Assembly: GCA_025024175.1 (NCBI GenBank)
Contig: QCXZ01000045.1
Span: 4,962,649-5,026,648 of the forward strand
Direction of reading: 5' to 3'
From: Rhyzopertha dominica
Taxonomy: Eukaryota; Arthropoda; Insecta; Coleoptera; Bostrichidae
Length of the DNA stretch: 64,000 bases
Within the stretch, counting starts at the first letter, position 1. The number at the start of each line of letters is the position of its first letter. The translations under genes and the position numbers were made by a program. The notes below the pieces were generated by a model, which was given only the letters and a program-made list of their open reading frames with translations, did not search any database and had not been told where the DNA came from. Shown one piece after another: positions 54,977 to 64,000 of this stretch.

Positions 54977-55827
54977 ACGGTAACATAAAAAATACCCACT
55001 AACAGGTTCAAGGTGTCTAAACATAATTAAACAAAATATACACAAAAGTATGAACAAATTTAATATCAATTTTATTACAATTTTTGCCAACCCGGATGAG
55101 CTGCCACTGTTTCTCAATTACAATCAAATTCATTGACTAGTTAAGCTGTATAAGGGCATGCGATTTATCCTATAGAATATCCCCGATCAAACCTATCATG
55201 GCCAATTCAAGTTCCATGAATCAAAGAATCACAAAAGCCACATAACGAGACTACAAACCGTTGTTTCTGCGAAAATGTAAAGTACAAATTAAGACTATAA
55301 AATAATATATACGTTACCAACACACTTTATGTTTTACGAAAATTTTATAGCCTAATTCTAAAAGGTTTATGAGATATTTGTCATGCTTCTTTGTTATAAG
55401 GTATTTTTACTACCTAATAGCGCAAAATAAACGGTAAATAGAAAAACATATAACCAAAAATCAATATTTAGTGTAATGTAGTGAACCATTAAAACGAAAA
55501 TATAAATGTGATAACAATTACCTATGGAAAACCGAACAGGAACAAATATAATGAAAACAGCCTACAGTAGGCAATTACAATAACAGTACATCTACAAATA
55601 GAAGCAAGGACTGTATTAGATGTTCAAACACGTCGTCGTTTTGAATTATACACTTTTCATTTAGATCGTTAAAATGTGTAGCCCGCCAAAGTGCTTCAAA
55701 ATCCAAAGTATTGAACATCCATTACTCTGCCGTTCAAGTTACTTATTTTTGGTTGCGCAATATACACAATACATTAAAACGTCATTTTTTTTGTTTAATT
55801 GCATATGGTTGCACTAAATACTGAATG
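54977..55827. repeat. Dispersed repeat, copy 2
   Basis: Same orientation as 45668-46650 and clearly homologous, but without the Penelope-like 70-base insert. Both copies lie in introns of gene B, so they could be independent insertions or a local duplication. Confidence 0.65.
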
Positions 55828-57185
55828 TATATTTAATTTAAAAAAATCGTTTATCGGTCATTTATGAGGCACCGATGCTTTCTCAAATGTAAACTCAGGT
55901 GCACACGAGTATTATATAGTTTGTACATTCCATGCATTCTTCCTTACCAAAATATCCATTACTACTAATACAGCTCTGTATGTACGTACAGAGCTTTATT
56001 TCTACCGCTAAAAGGTGTTGTACCACTTTGCCTAGAGAGAATCCACAGCGAAAGGTCAGACTGTCTTATGCAAAGATCTTATATACCATACAGAAGAAAT
56101 AGAATATAGCAAATACCTCCTAGACTTTTAAGAATAGACCTAAACATACCTGAATAAAAAGCAAGAGCGCTAAATTTTGTTCCTGGTGAAAAAATATGCG
56201 GGATGTTTTTAAAATTAATTATGCATAATTAATAAAATTGTCAACAAATTATAGGCTATTATTAGCTAAAAATGTAAAACACTCCGTTACAATAGAATAC
56301 TGCAAAACGAAACCTTTCTATGTTTAAAATTCCTTTACTAGATACACACCGCATAACAACAAATATAAAAAATGTGTAAACTGTAAGCGTTTCATGCAAA
56401 ATTTTAAGCATTTATAACCGACATATTGAATAGCTATATAGATGACTGAAAAAATTATTAGTCGGTGATTGAATTTTAGTACACTAAGTTATAACATAGT
56501 TAAATTAAGACAGCTGGTAAATCAATTAAGATTGTATCCGCGAGTGAAGGATACATTCGTGTATAGCTCCGAAAAGTAAAGCAATTGTTGATGAAGATAT
56601 TGCAATTTGCAATGTCAATGTCAATGAAACAATGCAAACTAAAAAGGGCGAAACTAAAAAAACAGATTTAAGAATTTTCGAAATTAGCAGGAGCCAAATA
56701 CCACCCCAATTACAGTCAACAAAAGAATATTGAGCAATTACAAGTATGTAAGAAATTTTGGCCAATTTTGGCACGTGATAATCCTTAAGGAAACAGTAGC
56801 CAATACAGATGTAACTGAGGTGATGTAATGTTCAAACATTGGCGAAAAAGCCAATTAATAAGACTGCTATTTTATTTATACATTCATATAGATGGTTTAC
56901 ATTTGTAAAAGCTTAAACACCCAGTAGCATATTTTGATGTATATTTAGCTTATCCTAATTACGCAAACATATTTTTAAAATAAAAATTAGCCTGATTATC
57001 TGGAATAGATAGACGATTCAGTTTGAATTTTTAAATTACATTAATTTTTTAAATAAAAAAAAAACAAGATAAATTAAGTTCATAACGTTCTTACTTAATT
57101 TTTAGCTAAATTATTAGTTTGATCAGATTGAAAATATTGTCAAAAAATCAGACCGGCATAACAGTCAAAAGAAAAGTATACCTAC
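55828..57185. other. Intron of FAR gene B
   Basis: No recognised gene or repeat. Confidence 0.4.
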
Positions 57186-57295
57186 CTATAGCTGGCCGAA
57201 ATATGGCTACAGGGATGTCCCTAGCATTTAATCTCACTACATCTTCTGCAACAGCCTTTGTGAATGTGTAAGTATTGGGCCATTCACCCAGAATT
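57186..57295 (-). CDS. FAR gene B exon with the catalytic YxxxK
   Basis: 110 nt, as in gene A; acceptor TTTTTAG, donor GTAGGT. It encodes [20 protein letters not shown] and RDIPVAIFRPAI, with the Y-TFT-K catalytic pair. It is in phase with 63054-63325, the preceding visible exon. Confidence 0.88.
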
Positions 57296-58137
57296 CTAAA
57301 AAGAAAAAACATCCGAATTAGCTCTAGAGATATGCAGGAAGATGATAATTGAAATTTTCAATAACGTACGGAATTTTAGTTAATAGACGCATCTAGGGTT
57401 TTTCCAATAGAAAGCGATGTAAAACAAACCAGTGCATTATAATAGGCAACCATTCGTTAAATTACTCTTGCACATCACTCGGCAAGTTTCAAATATTCCA
57501 TTAACATAAGTAATTTGGGAAATCTTTTGTTAAACAACTCGAAGTCATAATTGCTAATGGCTTTCATTAGGGTACCCACTATTTGTGAAGCGTGAAATTT
57601 CAAATGGGAGAAATGAATAAAACATTTTTGAAACACGGTGATTGATGTAAAAAAATCTGACAAATGTTGATGCCCTAGTCTTCAGACTAAACGTTTAAAG
57701 TCTGTTATTTTTATTAGCTTGCATATATTTTGACAAATATATTTCACTATGGCGTTGGTAAAGCATATTCATTACTTATGAGCTCTGCTATAAAATCTTA
57801 ATCATTTGAAATCATGTAAAAATTTATTTCTTTAGAAAACAAATGATTTTCTTACTATCTATTATTTCAATGCATTTTAACAGTATTTACTTGTTTGTTA
57901 AATAAAGCAATGACTTTAGACTTATCGACCTAAGAAATTTGTGTAAGAAATGGATAAATAAATACGCTTCATTTTCTAGCAGCACAGTGATCCCGTTATG
58001 AAATTTATGTGCTAGGAAAAGCGGACGTATATTTTAATTTACCATTCCTTATTTAAGTACGTTGCAAATTTTACATTTAAGCTACGTTTATGTGTACAAA
58101 GTTAGCAAAAGAAATAGCAGCAGTCACGTTACTACAG
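57296..58137. other. Intron of FAR gene B
   Basis: No recognised feature. Confidence 0.4.
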
Positions 58138-58650
58138 TATCAACTACAGTTGGTTGCGGTGCAGACAGCACAGCATAGACATGCATTTTAATGTATGTCG
58201 GTTCTTGTCCGCTCGCAAAAATTTGTCAGGCTACAGGTCACTTCCTTTAGGAAGTAGATCCCATTATGGCTTTGTCATCATGTCAGTGTAATGCTGACAG
58301 ATGGCATTGCCATCTAATTTCTTACTTACATCGTACCAAGCCTTTGGTATATAGGCAAAACCATTTCTATGCCGTGCTGTCTGCACTAGACCTAAACTGC
58401 AGTGATGAGCTATAATGATAGCGAAATAGATCTATCAGCAGTTGATTGCGGTACAGACAGCACAGCATAGACATGCATTTGAATTACATACAAACATTAT
58501 ATCCACACAGTCTGTGTTCGCTCGAAGATAGCTACGTCTACGATAGACCCGGGTCTGAAGATGCTCACCACAGGCAATGGACGAAATGTGACTAAGGAGA
58601 TCACCACGACCACGGCCAACTAACCAGGAAGTATCTACCATAAACATGGA
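58138..58650 (+). repeat. Tandem Penelope pseudo-LTR copies
   Basis: Two direct copies about 290 bp apart (58145 and 58439) share GACAGCACAGCATAGACATG. The second is followed by a GC-richer piece (58540-58640) that looks like the 3' coding end of a Penelope-like element. Tandem pseudo-LTRs are common in this class. Confidence 0.5.
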
Positions 58651-59696
58651 GGGTTTTCTCTAAATTGCTGGGAACCTTCCGCTATATGTTTCCGCAGGTG
58701 TTGTTCTTTTAAGATGGGTACTACATAAACGAAATCCTTCATAAACCTCAGGAAAGAAAGAAAAGTTCAATGGATTTAGCTTTGGTAGAGGCGATTACCT
58801 GTCGTTCCAACGATTAGGAAAATTGGTGATACGTTTCATTTCTACTATAATAAGGCGGAACGCCATCTAGTTGTAAACACATATTTTGCTGAATGGCCAA
58901 GGGTAAATCATCAAGTAAGTTTGGAAAAGTGTTTTCTAGAAACATTAAAAGAAGTCATTTGCATGTTGTGGTAAAAATATTGGTCTTAATAAATAGTTAT
59001 CGATTATCATCGTCTAAACGTTCTCCTTTAAGTTAACATGGTGGTTGGTTTCAATGTCCGCTATTGGATTTTAGTTTGCCCAGAGGTAAGTGTTGTGAAC
59101 TTAAGCCAAACTAATTATGGTAAAAGTTGCTTCTTCAGAAAATAAATCTGATTTCATAAAGCGATGCTTTCCCTTCCTGTTATCTTTTCCTGGCAGAGGC
59201 AACTCCACTCTCGCTTCGAAGTCGGCAGTACTCTTTGGAGATGACACGGTCGTAATAAGTGTTCTTCAGTGCACGGTACACATCAGTAGGGTTGACATTA
59301 TTTAGATTTTGTGTACACCTATAATTCGGGTGCTGGTGTCTGGGTTCTTCTTGATATGGAAGAAGTTTACGCTTAAGTTTACAATATCGCTCCTCTGTTG
59401 ATAAACTTTCCCGGTCCCCCGGAACCAGCGAACTAATTAAAAAATTACTTTTGGTGGTATCTGCGTGTATGTTTCACACGTTGGCACACAAACTGGCCCT
59501 AATACGCACCTGTCTTTATTGGTAATGCCTTAAAGTGTTGGTTGCTTAATAATTGAGTATTTGCCATGTATTTATATTTTATTAACTTGTATATTAATAG
59601 GTAGCATCTAGTCCACAAAACAGCTGTGAAAGCTTATAAATTCGAAAAAATGGATCGTAAGGTGTATTTGTAATATTAAAAATGTGAATATTTAAA
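58651..59696. other. Intron of FAR gene B
   Basis: No recognised feature. Confidence 0.35.
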
Positions 59697-60645
59697 GGTA
59701 CCGCCAAAACGCGAATATACTGGCCGTGACGTCAGGTGTCTTGTAAATGGCCGCTTGTTTACATTTGCGGTCAGCGCGTTACGCGTCAGCCTCAGCCCGT
59801 CAATTTATCAGTTTGTTGTTTGCGTTCATTTTGTGACGAGCGCATTAAAATTCACCAGGAAAAAGTGAAATACTTATGACTTCTGAAGGCATGTTCATTG
59901 TTATGGAATTTGTGTACCGCGATGAGCGGTTCAACCCGGCGGAGATGAGGAACGTAAAGCAAAAGCATAAGTGAACTTTTTATCAAATTAATGTAGCATT
60001 GATAATTTGATCACAGTGTCAGTGGGTTGTTGGAAACATACTATTTGTAAACATAAAAATGTAAGAATCAAAAATGCTCTTGCGGCTCGTTTTCGGTCGA
60101 ATATATGGGAAACAACGTCGTTCTTTATTATAACATTTCCCCCTATCAACTTAAAACGCATACAATTTTTCATATCCTCTTCAAGCTATAACAAAATGGA
60201 AACTGAATGGTAAACACTTATAACCCCAAAAAGAATCATAAAACTTACAGTAAGAATTAAGATGATCTTCACAACAGAAAAACAAACTTTGCGATTTCGG
60301 CATATCACGTCTAGGGGCCTTAAACAACTTTTTCATACGTTGATAATTGCGAGGAACGGTTATAAAAATTTTGTTAGCTGTACTGACTGAAGTACTTTTA
60401 TAACCATGTACAAAACAACACTTGTTTTGTTTTCCATACATAATAGATGCTTGTAGAACTACACAAATCACTTTTTGGTGCGACCTCTTAAACCGTGCTT
60501 TCAATAAACACCACACAAAAGCTTTTCCAATACAAGAATGATACTACACCATTAAACAGCATGCTCCTCGGTAATGTTTACATGACACTTGACGTCACGA
60601 GTTGAATAACCTTGGATAGAAGCATTTTGGCGGTGACTCCTAAGA
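59697..60645. mobile_element. THAP-bearing TIR element, P-like and internally deleted
   Basis: The ends ACCGCCAAAACGC (left) and ACCGCCAAAATGC (right, reverse complement) are inverted. Subterminal GTGACGTCAGGTGTCTTGTA and GTGACGTCAAGTGTCATGTA are inverted as well. The interior encodes a THAP-like domain on the minus strand. The TGACGTCA core is shared with the subterminal repeat of the 20.5-24.9 kb P-like element. No 8-bp target duplication was found, so the P assignment is inferred. Confidence 0.6.
60181..60516 (-). CDS. THAP-like zinc domain protein fragment
   Basis: The 111-codon open frame contains 'KCCFVHGYKSTSVSTANKIF', 'ITVPRNYQRMKKLFKAPRRD' and 'FFCCEDHLN'. It resembles the C2CH pattern of THAP domains, with a proline after the hydrophobic core and a final C-x2-H-like motif (CEDHL). 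The usual tryptophan is not seen. No catalytic transposase part follows, so it may be a deleted transposase or a DNA-binding remnant. Confidence 0.55.
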   Translation of the reverse strand: MWCLLKARFKRSHQKVICVVLQASIMYGKQNKCCFVHGYKSTSVSTANKIFITVPRNYQRMKKLFKAPRRDMPKSQSLFFCCEDHLNSYCKFYDSFWGYKCLPFSFHFVIA

Positions 60646-61625
60646 TTCGAATTTCAGACCTGAAATTCTCTACCTATAAATATTTTTTTTGTTTTTTTTA
60701 ACATGGCGTCGATATACTTAAAGATTTATTTTACGTCATTTTCAGAAGAAGTGATAATACCAATTATCCAACGATAGGTGTCTCAAATATAAAAAAAATT
60801 CTCCAAAACGTGGAAGCTAGTTTTAAAAATTTCAAACTTTGACCACCTGTATATCAATATCGCACCTCCTACTTCGTAAATGTCATAACAAAATTTCCCT
60901 TACTTTACCCCAAAGAATCTATGTTTAATGATAAGGCTTGCTAATTTGTAACATCCCGTATATTAAACTGAGATGCCAAGTTGCAGTTCTAATTCCTGGA
61001 TTTTGCTTAGGTGGTTCTTAAGCGTCGGTTTCAGTGCTTCTCTGAGTGATTGTTTATGTAGTATTTATTCCATTCGCTTATGTGCTGTACGGAATATTTC
61101 TGGTCTGTAAACATTTGTTTTCCTATAGGAGATTACGAAACCGTAATTCAACTCCTATCAAAATCACTTACTTGGTGGTATTGTCTTAACAATTTTTACT
61201 TTAACATGCCGATTCTTAAAAATTCTGGTATAATGTAGTTTATGTATAGTGCATGCCACCAAAGAAGTAGCACCTTAGGAATGTAACTTCGACCACAATT
61301 TGAACGGAGCGAACCACATGGATGGGCCGAGTTCATAAATTTATTCGCCCCGCTAGCCTCAAATGCGGTTGTAGCCCTCGATCACAAATCGTTATTGCCA
61401 CACATTCGTAGGTTTTCCTAGACCCAATGAAGTGAGATACTAGTAACAAAAAAATATTTCTAATGTTATATTGTCTTATTTTCGCCCTCTAAAGTTTTCC
61501 GCCAAATTCAAATATTGCTAGCAACGTCACTTGACCCGGCTAGAGTGGGGAGTGTGGTGGGATCGCATTTCACCACGGTAAACCTACCGTGATTTCGCGT
61601 TTGACTCATAATAGAGACATCTGTT
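60646..61625. other. Intron of FAR gene B
   Basis: No recognised gene. Confidence 0.35.
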
Positions 61626-62153
61626 CAGTGTTGCCAACTAAGCGGATAATATTCTCGCCCAACGGAAAAATATACTAGCGGTTAGGGGATAGTTTAATAG
61701 GAATAAGAAAGTTTTAAAGTAATATTAACTGTTTCACTTTAGCGTATAAATATGGGAAACTTAGATATGAAGTATCTACAATAGTTTTATTTATGTTAGG
61801 TGACTCGGTGATTACTGTATTCCTTGCCTGGGAAATATTATATTTCCTGCTTTTTTTACCTACCAATCCAAAATTTTACCAATGTCTCACGTCCCACATA
61901 GACTGTCAGATGATGCAGATATTATTATCTTAAACCACGTAAAAAGCAACGAAACATATTTCTGGAAGGAATACGATGAGCTCGACAACGAAATTTTTAA
62001 CGTTATAGCATAATATGTAGAAAAATAATAATTATTTATGTAAAATAAATAATAAATCTTCTTGTATATCAACAGATTACCCTGTATTAAAAATTTTAGC
62101 GGATTCGAAGCGCCAATCTAGCGGAATTTCTATCAGCTCCAGTGGCAACACTG
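61626..62153. mobile_element. Probable hAT-like MITE, CAGTGTTGCCA ends
   Basis: CAGTGTTGCCAACT on the left and CAGTGTTGCCACTGG on the right (reverse complement) form inverted ends, with further AGCGGA similarity inside. The flanking octamers (CATCTGTT and TACAGATA) do not match, so the target duplication is missing or decayed. Confidence 0.5.
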
Positions 62154-63053
62154 TACAGATAGACAGATGGTGTTTGTTTATATTTGCGTTTGGCTTGGTT
62201 TTGCGAGAAGGATTTATATTTTTGCCTCTATTTTCTTTAACACAAGCGACCTATGCAAGCGACTTGCTGTTAGTGCATCACACCACAATTTTCGTCTCGA
62301 TTTTTCTTCGGGTACAATTAAAAATTTCTTCTCTAGAGCAACAATACTAGTAGTATTAGTACTAGTAGTAGTACAAGCGTTACTGAGAGGTTATGAATGA
62401 CGCTCGTCGTCCGTTCGTCGGCAGTTGACAGCGAAAAATACGCATAGGCAACTGGAACGCTGAAAAATATTGTGCCCTGGCAACAACACACAGCTGCTGC
62501 CAATCACAAACGGCAGGGTCAACCTACGTCACACATTCAAATATTTAAACTTTACCATTTTTTTTACGTTTATCTAAGCGATTTGGAAAAAAATGAATAA
62601 ACTGGGGTCTATTATTTTTTATGTAGATTCATATTCTGCAATAAAAAAAATTGGTCTACAACCCCATTGCGACCACGAATAATGTCAAGCACGCCGATGA
62701 TTTAAATATCTGGCGTCAATAATTGTTCCCGCCACGTCTGCCTTCTTTCCTGACTAGCACATTATAGCATACATGTATGTGATGTTGGACTGTATTCAGT
62801 AATGATTTCCAAAAGGCTTAGACTTGCAGGATCGAATTCTCCATGCCAAAATGTATGTATCATTACATAGGTTGACTGCATATTTTGTGTAATATTGCAA
62901 TATAGTATTAGAATCTGTTTATAATAGTAACGTAATATTCTTATTACATAGGTAGTTTTCGAGAAATAGATTTTATTCCTGCGGACATGAAATAATAATA
63001 AAAAATTTTCTTTCGAATATCTTATGCGTGAAAACAGAAAAATTAGTACTTAC
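62154..63053. other. Intron of FAR gene B
   Basis: No recognised feature. Confidence 0.35.
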
Positions 63054-63325
63054 TCCGGTGTTATTTTCGATATAAGCCCATCCGGTACAGCTGCGGCAAT
63101 ATCCAGCAATTTCTGGGGATCGTAAGGTCCCGTATAAAACTTTTCTTGAATGTCCTTTCGAGGGCAATGCGAATATGCTGTGCTTACATGTACCAATACT
63201 TCCAATAACGGACAGCTTCTGGCTAGATCAATTATTTCTTTGGTACCTCTAACGTTGATGGCTACAGCTGTGTTTAATTTTTCATCAAAGCGTACTGTGG
63301 CTGCTACGTGGAATATCACAGATAT
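63054..63325 (-). CDS. FAR gene B exon, Rossmann core
   Basis: 272 nt; acceptor TTTGCAG before 63325, donor GTAAGT after 63054. It encodes ISVIFHVAATVRFDEKLNTA, INVRGTKEIIDLARSCPLL, VHVSTAYSHC and SKITPE, the conserved FAR core with the serine of the catalytic triad in VSTAYS. It joins in phase to 57186-57295 (ITPE|ILGEW). The 5' exons, including the dinucleotide loop, lie beyond 64000. Confidence 0.88.
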
Positions 63326-64000
63326 CTGCAAAGAAAGTATCACATAGCTTAATTCTCTTTTGAGAATAGTTCGCAACGTTACTGTCATAGAAAAGCGTTT
63401 GTATTATCACTCCTGAATATATATGAAAAATAACCAATAGGTAGGTACTAAACAGTGCGATGGAAATGTAAGGGTTTTAGTTGCTATATTAAGTTATTAA
63501 TAATTTATTTATTAATACAGGGTGGGGCAAGTGAATGCATTTATTCCATAGCTCCATAATCGTTGAAAAGCGGAAAACTGTTTATACGAGTGTTTTGGAT
63601 TTATGAATACTTCCGGTTGTACCGGAAATACACTCTTACTTTGGTTTTTTCAATAGAATACCCCGTTTTGTATTAGATTTTTGTATTGATTGATCGTTTT
63701 GAAACGTTAATGCTACTTTAAGTACCATTCATTAGGTACAAAATACACCTGTTATACTCGACATATTGAGGTGTAGGAATATTGCTGTTATAAATAGATC
63801 AAAAATGTTATTTTTGTATGTATAATAAATTAGAATATTTCTGACAAAACTTGTTTTGAAGTTTTAAATGGAACGCTATAAATGTTTTCTAGTATAATAT
63901 GTGAAATAAAATTACATCTAACTTGTCTTCCTCTTGTCGAGTTTCTGTTGTTGAATTTACTTTTCATTAAGTAAAACTCTGAGATAAAAAACACCTGTTG
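63326..64000. other. Intron of FAR gene B, with a possible repeat end
   Basis: ACAGGGTGGGGCAAGTGAAT near 63519 resembles the start of several insect repeats and could be one end of an element that continues past the window. No coding sequence. Confidence 0.3.

Noticed and set aside
59117..59305. 62-codon plus-strand frame
   Set aside because: No similarity or splice support; length is within chance.

Overview
This is eukaryotic, AT-rich nuclear DNA, almost certainly from an insect. The only host genes I can recognise are split by GT-AG introns and encode insect-type fatty acyl-CoA reductases (FARs). The rest is a dense mix of metazoan transposons: Penelope-like, Jockey-like LINE, Ty3/gypsy LTR, P-like, hAT, Tc1/mariner and TTAA-flanked elements. 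The insect order cannot be fixed from this sequence.

Host genes. Two FAR genes lie in tandem on the minus strand. Gene B is the right-hand copy and enters from beyond the right edge. Five of its exons are visible (63325-63054, 57295-57186, 47823-47631, 45203-44964, 44904-44647) and all are open and in phase. Gene A is the left-hand copy. It starts with an ATG exon at 41758-41537, and its matching 3' exons are at 12593-12333, 10733-10624, 10496-10304, 8264-8025 and 7965-7542. Three internal exons have exactly the same lengths in both genes (110, 193 and 240 nt). Gene A is probably decaying: its 12333-12593 exon carries two frame-breaking deletions, and one expected exon was not found in its 29-kb first intron.

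Left edge (1-7.3 kb). Two fragments of a Penelope-like element lie head to head. The right-hand one is split by a 4.56-kb Jockey-like LINE with an 11-bp target duplication.

Introns of gene A (8-41.5 kb). These are transposon territory. They contain a TTAA-flanked MITE, a MITE holding a 403-bp hAT element and a 33-bp 'two ends only' hAT insertion, an inverted duplication of a Tc1 transposase, a 150-bp minisatellite element, a 4,387-bp P-like transposon with THAP-domain transposase exons, and a palindromic element carrying a hAT MITE. A three-layer nest runs from about 26.8 to 37.1 kb: a minisatellite element invaded by a hAT element, itself invaded by an 8.2-kb gypsy-type LTR retrotransposon. 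The LTR element has near-identical LTRs but lacks reverse transcriptase and the integrase core.

Right half (41.5-64 kb). The introns of gene B hold a second Penelope family, an intact hAT MITE, a long-TIR element, a 0.85-1 kb duplicated repeat, clusters of the decamer GGACGCAGAA beside (TA)n runs, and a THAP-bearing TIR element.

No tRNA, rRNA, CRISPR or bacterial-type feature was seen. Scattered N bases, and some of the frameshifts, may come from the assembly rather than the genome.
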